NCBI RefSeq assembly: GCF_000447755.1 | Contig: NZ_AUNE01000029.1 | Span: 1-64,000, forward strand | Direction: 5' to 3' | DNA: 64,000 nt | Origin: Bacteriovorax sp. BSW11_IV | GTDB lineage: Bacteria > Bdellovibrionota > Bacteriovoracia > Bacteriovoracales > Bacteriovoracaceae | Shown here: positions 18,327-26,845 of the stretch, piece by piece | How positions within the stretch are numbered: the first letter of the stretch is position 1 | Layout of the letters: every line of letters starts with the position of its first letter | Translations under genes and position numbers: made by a program | The notes under the pieces: model-generated | Seen by the model: the letters and a program-made list of their open reading frames with translations, nothing else | Told to the model about the DNA's origin: nothing | Databases searched by the model: none

Positions 18327-21199
18327 AAAAACTTCTCCAAGTATTTTTAATTTCTTTTGTTCTAATAAACTCATTTTCTTATGCAGACGTTGGCAATAGA
18401 AGACAAGAGCTGCTTTCAATTATAGATGAAGAGTTAAGAGAAGTTGTACGTTTGGCGAATCAAAATAGTAAAAACCCTGCTTTGATGATTCGTATGGCAG
18501 AGCTTTGGCTAGAGAAAGCTAGAATTGTTCGTGAAGATGAAAATATGAAATATCTTCAAATTGAACCAGCGAGAAGAAAAAAAATAAATAGAAGAACTTT
18601 CTTTAAGCAGTCAAATAGCTACTTTATGCAAGCTCAGAAGATATGTAATAATATTCTGAAAAAATTTAGAAATTTCCCTGGAAAAGGGGATGTTTACTAT
18701 ATCCTTGCTTACAATGCGAAAGAGTTTCAACAAGACGATAAGGCCATGAAGTATTTCCAATTGGCCGTTCAAAACTCAAATTTAGATAGTATTACAAGTG
18801 TTAAGTCTTACCTTGCTCTTGCAGAGATCTATTACAATAAATCTAATTATGAAAGAGCACTTCCTTTATATGAGAAGGCCCTTGCTAAAAAGAATCTTAG
18901 AGATAAGTGGTGGACAAAAGACTCATTTAATCTTGCTTGGACATATTTTCGATTAGGTCAAAAGTCACGTGCGATTGAGACTATGGAAATGGTCGAAAAA
19001 GAGAGTAAGAACAGTAAGTACATCGATATGAGTTCTCAAGCTTCTCGAGATTTGGCCATTTTCTACGCAGAAAGTGGTAGCGTTAAAAATGCAGTTGCAT
19101 CATTTTCTAAAACGGGTGGAGATGTCGCCAAGAAGTTGTTGAGTTTAGGGAATTATCTAGAATCTCAGGCCAAGTATGATACGGCAGAAGATATTTATGA
19201 AGATGCATTATCAAAGAACCCTAGTACAGAAGTTCGCAATGAAGTTTATATTAAACTTTTAAGTATTTATGAAAGGTTTGGAAAGCAAGATAAGCATATT
19301 GCTGCAGTTGAAACTTTAAATGTTTCTTTTAAGAAGGGTGAACTTACGCCCGATCAAAAAGAGGCCCTTGATTACCATACGAAAAGAAATGCAGCAATTT
19401 TACAAAAACAAGTTGTAAGTAATCTCTACGCGACAAGACCTAAAGAAAGAACTCGTCGCGCTGAGCTTTCTGTTCGTTATTTTACTGTTTTTGGACAAAT
19501 GAATCCTGCAAAGGCCGCAGAAGCGAGTTTCTTATCTGCAGAAACTCTTTACGCCATTGGCGATTATGATGCTGCGATCAAACTTTATGAAGTTGCCAAA
19601 AATGATGCTGAAAAGACTAATAATAAGAAAATTGCAATAAAGGCGAGTCAAGGGATGTTAGCTTCACTCTCTAAAGAGGGTGTATCGAAGCAAACTAAGG
19701 ATAGCTACCTTGCTCCTGCACTTGAGGCCTATCTTGTAACTGATCCAGCAAGTAAAAAGTCGATGGATGCTTATGAGAAGCTTTTTGCGACTTATATGGA
19801 CACTAAGCAAGTAGATAAGGCCGAAGATGTCCTCATTAGATTTAGAAAGAACATTCCAGCTGCATCTGTAAAGCAAGAAGCGATGCTGGCAGAAGTTATG
19901 GATTACTATAAGAAAGCTGGAAATAGAGATGGAATTGGTAAATGGGTTGCACGAATTAAGGCTCGCCAATTTGCTGTTTCACCAAAATATGCCAAGCAAG
20001 TAAATTTACTTCTATTAACAATGCAATTTGAAGGTGTTAAGCAAGCAACTGATTCTGGAGATCAGGTCAAGGCCCTAAGAATTTATTTTGAAGTTTATAA
20101 GTCACCTGAAAGTAGTGAAGAGGCAAAGAAAAAGGCGGCATATAATATGGCCGTATATTTCAATAAGCTTAGTGATGCAGAAAGATCGTATAAGTGGATG
20201 GAAAGAGCTCTTTATCACATGAGCACCAAAGATGTTCAGCAATTTGAAGATAGTATTCTCGTTACATCGAGAGATCTATTTAACCAAAGAAGAGTTGAGC
20301 ATTCTGCAGATATTGCACAAAAAGCTTTTGATAAGCTTTGCTCTGTAAAAGCAAAAAATAAAAATCTTTTCTTCAAAAATAGCATTGTCATGAATCTTGC
20401 TGACAAGAAATTGAAAGAAGCTGAGGCCATGATTGATAAGGGGACTCGTTGTGGAGTGCCAAATGCAAACGTTGAAGAAATGAAGCTTGAATATCTTTCT
20501 TCTTTATATGAAGAAAAAAGATGGTCAAAGTATGAAGAGATTATCAACGAACTTGATCGTGTAGATTATCTGCAACCTAAAGTCTCAGGACATTTTGTTA
20601 AGCTTTACGATGTTTACAAAGATAATGGAAGAGTCGCTGAAGCGAATAGAGTTAAAAATTCTATTATCAGAACTTTTAATAATAGTCGCAGAAAAGCTCA
20701 GTTTCCTGTTGAAACGTTGGATATCATTGCTATCGATCAACTTGAAAGATTACAAGGAACATTTAACTCTTTTAAGAATATGAGATTAACTTTTCCTGAA
20801 GATGTTTATAACAATCTTTTGAAACGTAAATTTACAATGCTAAATGATTTAACTGAAAGAACATTGAAAATCTTTGAGCTTCGTTCTGGAAAGGGAATGG
20901 TTTCGGCCTATAAATTACTTGTAGAGGCCTATGAAGCATTTGGGAATGAAGTTCGTGACTTTACTCCTCCTGGGAAGAATGAAGAATACGTTAAGTCTTT
21001 TAAGGGGAGTATGGAGTCTATTGCTACTCCAATCCTACAAAAGGCCGCAAGCTTACGAAAGGAAGCGACATCGAAGATTATGAACTATACAGTACTTGCT
21101 TCAGACAATGGGTTCTTCCTAAATTCTGGAGTTGATAACGTAACAGAGTTTAAACCTCTAAAAGGTCCAGTAATAATGGATAGAGGGGGAAGAAAATGA
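18323..21199 (+). CDS. Large exported TPR protein (GltD/AgnA-like candidate)
   Basis: The 958-residue protein has a signal peptide (MKKLLQVFLISFVLINSFSYA) followed by many TPR units that are easy to see, such as AYNAKEFQQDDKAMKYFQLA, LAEIYYNKSNYERALPLYE and AETLYAIGDYDAAIKLYEVA. It overlaps both neighbours by 4 bases, so it is translationally coupled within the cluster. In Myxococcus xanthus a large TPR protein (GltD) precedes a TPR lipoprotein (GltE) in the gltDEFG gene order, and the same order is seen here. Probable role: periplasmic scaffold linking inner-membrane motor and outer membrane. Orthology needs a profile search. Confidence 0.8.
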   Translation: MKKLLQVFLISFVLINSFSYADVGNRRQELLSIIDEELREVVRLANQNSKNPALMIRMAELWLEKARIVREDENMKYLQIEPARRKKINRRTFFKQSNSYFMQAQKICNNILKKFRNFPGKGDVYYILAYNAKEFQQDDKAMKYFQLAVQNSNLDSITSVKSYLALAEIYYNKSNYERALPLYEKALAKKNLRDKWWTKDSFNLAWTYFRLGQKSRAIETMEMVEKESKNSKYIDMSSQASRDLAIFYAESGSVKNAVASFSKTGGDVAKKLLSLGNYLESQAKYDTAEDIYEDALSKNPSTEVRNEVYIKLLSIYERFGKQDKHIAAVETLNVSFKKGELTPDQKEALDYHTKRNAAILQKQVVSNLYATRPKERTRRAELSVRYFTVFGQMNPAKAAEASFLSAETLYAIGDYDAAIKLYEVAKNDAEKTNNKKIAIKASQGMLASLSKEGVSKQTKDSYLAPALEAYLVTDPASKKSMDAYEKLFATYMDTKQVDKAEDVLIRFRKNIPAASVKQEAMLAEVMDYYKKAGNRDGIGKWVARIKARQFAVSPKYAKQVNLLLLTMQFEGVKQATDSGDQVKALRIYFEVYKSPESSEEAKKKAAYNMAVYFNKLSDAERSYKWMERALYHMSTKDVQQFEDSILVTSRDLFNQRRVEHSADIAQKAFDKLCSVKAKNKNLFFKNSIVMNLADKKLKEAEAMIDKGTRCGVPNANVEEMKLEYLSSLYEEKRWSKYEEIINELDRVDYLQPKVSGHFVKLYDVYKDNGRVAEANRVKNSIIRTFNNSRRKAQFPVETLDIIAIDQLERLQGTFNSFKNMRLTFPEDVYNNLLKRKFTMLNDLTERTLKIFELRSGKGMVSAYKLLVEAYEAFGNEVRDFTPPGKNEEYVKSFKGSMESIATPILQKAASLRKEATSKIMNYTVLASDNGFFLNSGVDNVTEFKPLKGPVIMDRGGRK

Positions 21200-22113
21200 A
21201 ATATCTTCTAACATTAATCCTATTATCTACACTCGTTTCATGTGGATCTTCGTCAAAGTCTGAATCAAAGACACAAGTTGCGGAAGATATCCCATTTAAC
21301 TGGTTAAATAACGATGACTTTAAACCAGTTAAAGAAATTGAATATGATGAAGGTGATGACCACTACACAGGCAATATCGAAGACCAAGATGCTATTTCCG
21401 TAGAGACAATGGCCAAAATTCCTCCTGCAAAGTTGCAAGAACTTGTTGAGGAAGAAGATCCGATTTCAGGGCCAATTTCACTTTGTTATCAAAAGAACTT
21501 TGTCGCGGCCTTTAATAAATTTGATCGCGCCTATAAGCAATTGAAAAACAATGCTGCTTATTGGAATCAAGTAGGTACTTGTTACTATCTTCAAGGTGAA
21601 TCTCGTAAGGCCCTTCTTTATTATAATAAGGCCCGTGACCTTGTGAAGGACTATGCTCCAGCGATTAATAATATTGGTCTTATTCACTATAGAAATGGTG
21701 AAGTAGGTAAAGCTCTTAGTGCTTTTAAGACGGCGTATGAAGTAAGTAAGTTTTCAGTCACACCTTCGTTCAATTTAGCAATGATGTATTTACAATTTGG
21801 TTTTGTAGAAAAAGCAGAGCCATTGTTAGTTGCTCTTTATAAGAAAAATGCTGGCGATAATGATGTCTTAAATGCTCTTGCTCATATGTATATGATGAAA
21901 AATGATTACTCAAAAGCCGTCTCAGCATTTAGTCATTTAAGTGGTGATGTGATGAGAATCCCAGCTGTTTCTATTTCGTTAAGCTATGCTTTATATAAAA
22001 CAGGGCAAAAAGATAAGGCGATGACTGTTCTTGCACAAACTCAAGCGCAGTTAACCCCAAGTGATGTCTCTTATTTTTCTCAAGTCTCTTCTGTTGTGAA
22101 GGGGGGTAAATGA
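21196..22113 (+). CDS. TPR lipoprotein (GltE-like candidate)
   Basis: The 305-residue protein starts with a lipoprotein signal (MKYLLTLILLSTLVSC, lipobox LVSC) and an acidic linker, followed by at least four TPR units (AAYWNQVGTCYYLQGESRKA, APAINNIGLIHYRNGEVGKA, PSFNLAMMYLQFGFVEKAEP, DVLNALAHMYMMKNDYSKA). The absence of Asp at +2 (CGSS) fits outer-membrane sorting by Lol rules known from E. coli. It overlaps both neighbours by 4 bases. Position and architecture match the GltE lipoprotein of the myxobacterial gliding complex. Confidence 0.82.
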   Translation: MKYLLTLILLSTLVSCGSSSKSESKTQVAEDIPFNWLNNDDFKPVKEIEYDEGDDHYTGNIEDQDAISVETMAKIPPAKLQELVEEEDPISGPISLCYQKNFVAAFNKFDRAYKQLKNNAAYWNQVGTCYYLQGESRKALLYYNKARDLVKDYAPAINNIGLIHYRNGEVGKALSAFKTAYEVSKFSVTPSFNLAMMYLQFGFVEKAEPLLVALYKKNAGDNDVLNALAHMYMMKNDYSKAVSAFSHLSGDVMRIPAVSISLSYALYKTGQKDKAMTVLAQTQAQLTPSDVSYFSQVSSVVKGGK

Positions 22114-22361
22114 AATTTTTGATTTTAATTTCAATGTTGTTTTCAATGTCATCGATTGCACAGACAAAAGATGAAAAAGTTATTTATAAGTATAAGAAGT
22201 TTGAAAAGTTTGACTTCGAAGATATTGTTATTGAGGGGGAGACGGGTGCTCCAGAATCAATTTCAATTTCTCCAAGATTTATTAAGACATTCAAAAATAA
22301 ATTACCATATAGAAAGAACTTCAATGCCGAAATAAGAAAGGGCATTGAGAGAATTCGTTAG
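22110..22361 (+). CDS. Small exported protein in gliding cluster (GltF position)
   Basis: An 83-residue product with a signal peptide (MKFLILISMLFSMSSIAQ) and a basic, aromatic-rich mature part (KYKKFEKFDFEDIVIEGETG). It starts 4 bases inside the TPR lipoprotein gene and stops 8 bases before the FHA/TonB-like gene. No domain is recognised. Its slot between the GltE-like and GltG-like genes is where gltF lies in the myxobacterial gltDEFG order, but the sequence alone does not prove homology. Confidence 0.72.
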   Translation: MKFLILISMLFSMSSIAQTKDEKVIYKYKKFEKFDFEDIVIEGETGAPESISISPRFIKTFKNKLPYRKNFNAEIRKGIERIR

Positions 22362-22369
22362 GAGTAGCT

Positions 22370-24436
22370 GTGAACACGGACGTTCAAAGACCTTTGGATT
22401 TAGAATTATATTCAGGCCATGCGAAGAAGGGGATTCGCGTCAAAAAGAGACGCTTTATCATCGGTTCTTCACAGACATGTGACCTTGTAGTTAATAGTCA
22501 GGCCGTGAATGCCATCCACGCTGTTTTGGAAGTCAACACTGATGGAACTATTAATATTTACGATATGAATAGTCGTAGTGGAACTTTTGTAAATGGTAAC
22601 AAAGCGATTATGTCTCCACTTAATGTCGGAGATAAAATTTCATTAGGAAATATTGAATTCGAACTTCGTCAGTTTAATAAAATCGATATTCCTGCGGCTC
22701 CATTGCAAATGCTGGAAGATATTAAGCCTATTGATGAGCTTCAAAAAATGGAAATGCCTCAAAGGCCAGAAGCAGTAATCGCAAAAAATGTAAACGAGGC
22801 AGCGGTCGCTCCAACGCCTATTCTTCCGGGAACAAAAACTAAAGAATTACCAGTAAGGCCGACTGGCGTTTCTGAGAAAACTGGTATGGTTACTCCTGCG
22901 GTAAGTGTTGTTTATCCACTTGCTAAGGATCCTAGAGCTGAGTTCAGTGAATATATTTTCGAAGATGTCGAAACTCTTTATCCTATTTTTCATTATGATG
23001 TTTCTTATTCGGCCATTGAAGTATTAATTCTTTTTCAAGGGGAAATCCTCTCTGTTGATTATTTACCAATTAAAGATGGTATCTATCATTTAAAGGGATG
23101 GAATGCTCGAAACAATGAAATTGAATATCCATACCTAGGTAAAGAAGAAAAAATTCCATTTGTAGACATCAAAGGATCAGAGGTCCTTGTCAGTCCAATT
23201 CCTGGATATGACATGCTTTCCCTTACAGACTCTGGAAGAAGCTCAAATGTTTCAGGTACAGTTGTTTTAGGGGGAGATGATATCCTCAGATTTTCAAAAG
23301 GGGATTTACAAGTATTTGTTCGCTCAACAGATGCTCCTCCAAGAGTAGATGCTGCGCCAATACTTAGAAGAGATGGTTCTCTGAAGAAAATTCTACTCTT
23401 AGTACTTCTTTTTATATTCCTCTTTTTGGGTTCAATGCAGTTGTTTACTGTTGATAAAGAATTAGAAAAAGAAAAGGCTCCAGAGCGAATTGCAACAATT
23501 CTCTATAAACCTAAAAAACTAGTTGTTTCTAAAAATCCTGCTATCGATAAGACGGAGAAAGCGCCAAAAGTTAATCAGAAATCTCCTGTTCAAAAAAGAG
23601 AAGAGAAGCAGGAAGTTAAAAAAATTGAGACAGCAGAGAAAACTGAAAAGTCTGCTCAGCCTAAAGGAGATCAGACTGCTAAGACAACTGATCCAGTTAA
23701 AAAGGCCAGTCCAAACAAAGGCCCTACTAATAATAAGACAACTCGTGTAGCTCCGCAAAAGTCTAAAGCAGGCGGTGCTTCTAAGTCTGTTAGTACGGCG
23801 AATAGCCAAAAGGTTGATACAAAATCTCAAGGTGCCGTTGATACTTATAAGTCCATTGATTTCAAATCATCACTTAGTTCACTCATGGCAAAAGGTGGAA
23901 GCACAAAAAGCTTTGAGCCAAGTGTTAGAGGGGGAAGTGGAGACTCTTCAGCAAGTTCTACCTTCCAAGGTGGAGAGAGTATGACTGCAGAAACAGCTCA
24001 AGTTTCAAACGAAGTTGGGGACTTTAAAGGTGTAGCGACTGGAAAAGTTGATCGCTCTAAAGGGATCTCAGGGATCGTAGACAAAAAGAATATTGCAACT
24101 GCAGGTCTTCCTTATAGAACAGTTGTGCTTGGGTCAATGGACCCAGATATTATCAGAAGACTAATCGAGGCCCATGCGAGTGAGTTTAGATACTGCTATC
24201 AAAAAGAGCTTGAGAAATCACCAAAGTCATTTGATGGTTTGATTAGACTTGATTTTGTTATTGGGGCCTCTGGTCACGTCACTAAAGTTTCGGCCACAGC
24301 TGATGATGCAAAGATGCCATCTGAAGTTAGAAGTTGTGTGGCCAATGTTCTTAGGGGGATCAAATTCCCTGAGCCAAGAGGAGGCGGATCGGTATCAGTT
24401 AACCAGCCGATGAACTTCTATCCTAGAAATCTATAG
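22370..24436 (+). CDS. FHA domain / transmembrane / TonB-like C-terminal protein (GltG-like)
   Basis: The 688-residue protein starts at GTG 22370, set by AGGAG at 22360-22364. Order of parts: an FHA-like domain at about residues 18-90, an uncharacterised beta-rich region at about 195-330, one TM helix near 342-360 (LLLVLLFIFLFLGSM), a Lys/Pro/Ser/Thr-rich linker of over 200 residues, and a C-terminal AgmX/PglI-type TonB-like domain (HASEFRYCYQKEL, GLIRLDFVIGASGHVTKV, VLRGIKFPEPRGGGSV). This is the layout of M. xanthus GltG: a cytoplasmic FHA domain and a periplasmic TonB-like end driven by the AglRQS motor. The FHA phosphothreonine-binding residues are not conserved. A terminator follows. Confidence 0.85.
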   Translation: MNTDVQRPLDLELYSGHAKKGIRVKKRRFIIGSSQTCDLVVNSQAVNAIHAVLEVNTDGTINIYDMNSRSGTFVNGNKAIMSPLNVGDKISLGNIEFELRQFNKIDIPAAPLQMLEDIKPIDELQKMEMPQRPEAVIAKNVNEAAVAPTPILPGTKTKELPVRPTGVSEKTGMVTPAVSVVYPLAKDPRAEFSEYIFEDVETLYPIFHYDVSYSAIEVLILFQGEILSVDYLPIKDGIYHLKGWNARNNEIEYPYLGKEEKIPFVDIKGSEVLVSPIPGYDMLSLTDSGRSSNVSGTVVLGGDDILRFSKGDLQVFVRSTDAPPRVDAAPILRRDGSLKKILLLVLLFIFLFLGSMQLFTVDKELEKEKAPERIATILYKPKKLVVSKNPAIDKTEKAPKVNQKSPVQKREEKQEVKKIETAEKTEKSAQPKGDQTAKTTDPVKKASPNKGPTNNKTTRVAPQKSKAGGASKSVSTANSQKVDTKSQGAVDTYKSIDFKSSLSSLMAKGGSTKSFEPSVRGGSGDSSASSTFQGGESMTAETAQVSNEVGDFKGVATGKVDRSKGISGIVDKKNIATAGLPYRTVVLGSMDPDIIRRLIEAHASEFRYCYQKELEKSPKSFDGLIRLDFVIGASGHVTKVSATADDAKMPSEVRSCVANVLRGIKFPEPRGGGSVSVNQPMNFYPRNL

Positions 24437-24464
24437 TGATTGCCACGATTTATTGTCTATATTA

Positions 24465-24487
24465 GGGAGGCCATGCCTCCCTTTTTT
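24465..24487 (+). terminator. Rho-independent terminator after the forward gliding-type operon
   Basis: GGGAGGC, loop CAT, GCCTCCC, then six T residues, 28 bases after the stop of the FHA/TonB-like gene. It closes the six-gene forward unit that starts at 16199. Confidence 0.85.
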
Positions 24488-24565
24488 ATCATATTTTCAA
24501 TGGTTTATAGTTTATTGTGAAAACATCTTCATAGAGCAGTTATAATCCTATCAGGAAGGAAAGCT

Positions 24566-25003
24566 ATGAAGAGATATCTTAGTAAGACAACCATTTCAGT
24601 GACATTGCTCGTGCTCTTTAGCATCTTGTGTGTACTTGAGCTTCTTGATGGGTTGATGGATCCGACGGATATCCTAAGTTTCTTTCTTGTTGTGTTGGCC
24701 TATAACCATAAGATTAATACCAGTAAGAGGGATATTCCTGCTCTTGCCGTGAAACCACGCGATCGCTATTTTAGAATAATTGCCAATGCTGTTATTGGTG
24801 GTCTTTTTTTATTAGGGACATTATTTGATATCGTGCCGTTTGATCCATTTTCAATGGGAATCATTAGAGCGAGTGTAATTGTTTGGTCTCTTGCTTTACT
24901 TTTTTTCAGTATCAAAGAATACAAAGAAGGCAAGAAGTACTCAAAGCTAATTCAAGTAAATCTTGCCCTTGGCGTAATGTTAAGTTCTTTTTTCTTTTTC
25001 TAG
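24566..25003 (+). CDS. Small integral membrane protein, unknown function
   Basis: A 145-residue protein with about four hydrophobic helices (ISVTLLVLFSILCVLELL, DILSFFLVVLAY, ANAVIGGLFLLGTLFDIV, LALLFFSIKEY... VMLSSFFFF). The start ATG is preceded by AGGAAGGA. It lies alone between the terminator at 24487 and the convergent ExbD-like gene, with which its 3' end overlaps by 4 bases. No family is recognised and a role in gliding is not shown. Confidence 0.72.
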   Translation: MKRYLSKTTISVTLLVLFSILCVLELLDGLMDPTDILSFFLVVLAYNHKINTSKRDIPALAVKPRDRYFRIIANAVIGGLFLLGTLFDIVPFDPFSMGIIRASVIVWSLALLFFSIKEYKEGKKYSKLIQVNLALGVMLSSFFFF

Positions 25004-25515
25004 TTCTGCTCTTCACCAAGAACAACAAATTTGTAGCTCTTGAATCCTGCTTCTGCACAGGTAAGCATTAACTTTTTGATGAATGTATATTTAATTGATT
25101 TATCAATAATTAAATTAACATTCCCTGAGAATTTCTCCGCATTTGGAGTTGTCTTTTCAATAAGCTTAATCTCATTTTTCTTACGAACAAGTTCGTTAAA
25201 TAGGGGAATGAGCCTTCTATCTGTATTTGATAGCGCCCCACCATTTGACGAGTTGTCGATAATGAGTTTGTCATCAACCCAAATTTTATCAGGAGCAACT
25301 TGAACCATAACTCCTGTCGAATTGATATTTGCAGACTCAGACTTTGGAAGCTCAACACCCTTAGGTACATTAAGCACAATTCCTGAGCTGTTATAACTTC
25401 TTAGTAAGAATACTAGAAGAATAACGAGAATATCGAGTAGGGAAGTAATATCAAGATCAAAAACTTTTGACTTCTTTCTTTTCCCGCGATTTCGAATTGA
25501 ACGAGCATATCCCAT
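25000..25515 (-). CDS. ExbD/TolR-type biopolymer transport protein (AglS/AglQ-like)
   Basis: The 171-residue protein has the ExbD/TolR plan: a basic cytoplasmic N-terminus (GKRKKSK), one TM helix with the conserved proton-carrying Asp in the motif FDLDITSLLDILVILLVFLL, and a periplasmic domain ending VTC-like (TFIKKLMLTCAEAGF). It is the last of three reverse genes encoding a TolQ/MotA-type protein and two TolR-type proteins, the same set as AglR-AglQ-AglS of the myxobacterial gliding motor. The gap to the gene upstream is 9 bases. Converting proton-motive force into movement of the GltG-like protein is inferred. Confidence 0.85.
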   Translation of the reverse strand: MGYARSIRNRGKRKKSKVFDLDITSLLDILVILLVFLLRSYNSSGIVLNVPKGVELPKSESANINSTGVMVQVAPDKIWVDDKLIIDNSSNGGALSNTDRRLIPLFNELVRKKNEIKLIEKTTPNAEKFSGNVNLIIDKSIKYTFIKKLMLTCAEAGFKSYKFVVLGEEQN

Positions 25516-25524
25516 AGGTATTTC

Positions 25525-26055
25525 CTAGCTTTGAATATTTCCAAAAATAATTTTACCAAACAGAGTTTTGAGTTTTACATCCATGCCCTGTCTGTCTTTT
25601 ACATAAATGTCTGGATCAGTATTACGAAGCATTCTGATAGCATCCATGATTTTAATAATGTCTTCATACGATAGATCGACAACTGGTTCTAAGATAGCAG
25701 TATCTTCATCAAGATTGCTTTTCTTAAGCCCAATTAAATAACTCTTTAGACCTTCGAGATCATAATTCCCATCAGCAAGTTTCTGGAATGAACGAACGTT
25801 TCTTCCTGGAACACCTGTGTAGATCGAAATTGATGATTGGTAGATCTTTAAAGTTAGGGCCAGTGGCTTCTTATCTGTTTTTGGTGGTTCTCTATCAGAA
25901 ATAATAGGAACATCACTCGGGATTTCGAAAACTTTAATAAAGTTTGCCGACATCAAAAGAAAGAAGATGAAAATAAAAACCGCATCCAAAATCGGAATTA
26001 GATTTGGTTTTGTAACTTCTTTTCTTTGTGTTCTACGGCTTGGCGTTTGATACAT
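25525..26055 (-). CDS. ExbD/TolR-type biopolymer transport protein, second paralogue
   Basis: The 176-residue protein has the ExbD/TolR plan: a basic N-terminus (SRRTQRKE), the TM motif KPNLIPILDAVFIFIFFLLMSA containing the conserved Asp, and a periplasmic domain of about 130 residues (YEDIIKIMDAIRML near the C-terminus). It lies between the TolQ-type gene (31-base gap) and the other ExbD-like gene (9-base gap). Two TolR-type subunits with one TolQ-type subunit is typical of gliding motors rather than of a simple TonB/ExbBD set. Confidence 0.85.
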   Translation of the reverse strand: MYQTPSRRTQRKEVTKPNLIPILDAVFIFIFFLLMSANFIKVFEIPSDVPIISDREPPKTDKKPLALTLKIYQSSISIYTGVPGRNVRSFQKLADGNYDLEGLKSYLIGLKKSNLDEDTAILEPVVDLSYEDIIKIMDAIRMLRNTDPDIYVKDRQGMDVKLKTLFGKIIFGNIQS

Positions 26056-26086
26056 GAGATTTCCTTGGAAAAGAGGGGAAGGGAGA

Positions 26087-26746
26087 TTATTCTCCCTTCT
26101 CTTTCTTAGTTCCTAAAAGATCCATTAGCTTTACTGAAAATTCATCAATCTCATTAACGATTTTATCTGATTTACTCTGTAAGAATGTGTGAACCATCAT
26201 AATCGAGATTGCAGCAAGAAGACCTAAAAATGTCGTGTTCATTGCTTTTGAAATACCCGTTGCAAGTAGTTCTGCTTTTTGTGCAGGGTCTGCAGCAGCA
26301 ACTGCAGCAAATGACTCAATAAGACCTTGAATCGTTCCAAGGAGTCCAAATAGAGTCGCGATGTTTGCAACAAGTTGAAGATAATTCATTCTAAGTTCTA
26401 CTTTTGGAATGACTTCTAGAGCAGTTGCATCGATTGCATTTTGAATTTGCCCTGGGCTTGAAGTACTTCTTTTAAGTCCACTTTTAAGAACTCTAGGAAG
26501 TGCTGCCGCAGATCCTGAACAAACGCGAATCGCACCTTGAATGTCATTTGAAAGAATATAGCGTTGAAGTTCATTCATAAATGAAGCTCCATCTACATCA
26601 AATTTAAATGATAATTTAATAAATCTTTCGATAGCAATTGCAATCCCAAATCCCCAAACGATTAGGATTACCCACATGAATGCACCACCATTTTGAATAA
26701 ATGAGGCGATTGTATTGACTGAGCCCACTACAGTTGAACCTTCCAT
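26087..26746 (-). CDS. MotA/TolQ/ExbB-type proton channel protein (AglR-like)
   Basis: The 219-residue protein has three TM segments: near residues 22-40 (AFMWVILIVWGFGIAIAIE), near 120-145 (LQLVANIATLFGLLGTIQGLIE) and near 165-190 (MNTTFLGLLAAISIMMVHTFL). The GLLGTIQG and AMNTTFLGLLAAI motifs are diagnostic for the MotA/TolQ/ExbB family. The ribosome binding site is AGGAG a few bases ahead of the ATG. It heads the reverse three-gene motor unit facing the Glt-like forward unit. Predicted to form the inner-membrane proton channel with the two ExbD-type proteins. Confidence 0.9.
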   Translation of the reverse strand: MEGSTVVGSVNTIASFIQNGGAFMWVILIVWGFGIAIAIERFIKLSFKFDVDGASFMNELQRYILSNDIQGAIRVCSGSAAALPRVLKSGLKRSTSSPGQIQNAIDATALEVIPKVELRMNYLQLVANIATLFGLLGTIQGLIESFAAVAAADPAQKAELLATGISKAMNTTFLGLLAAISIMMVHTFLQSKSDKIVNEIDEFSVKLMDLLGTKKEKGE

Positions 26747-26845
26747 GGTTGAACTTCTCCTGTTAGTTATTACAAATACTTTTTTCTATTTTAATAGAAA
26801 ATACTGTAAGGGTTTGAATTTTATTAGTGAGGTAATTCTTTCCCT

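Noticed and set aside
23519-23984. Lys/Arg/Leu-rich open frames on both strands
   Set aside because: They are shadows of the repetitive Lys/Pro-rich linker of the FHA/TonB-like gene and have no ribosome binding sites.
21196-26746. Tol-Pal or plain TonB-ExbBD system
   Set aside because: There are two TolR-type subunits, several TPR proteins and an FHA-fused TonB-like protein, and no TolA, TolB or Pal; a gliding-type set fits better.
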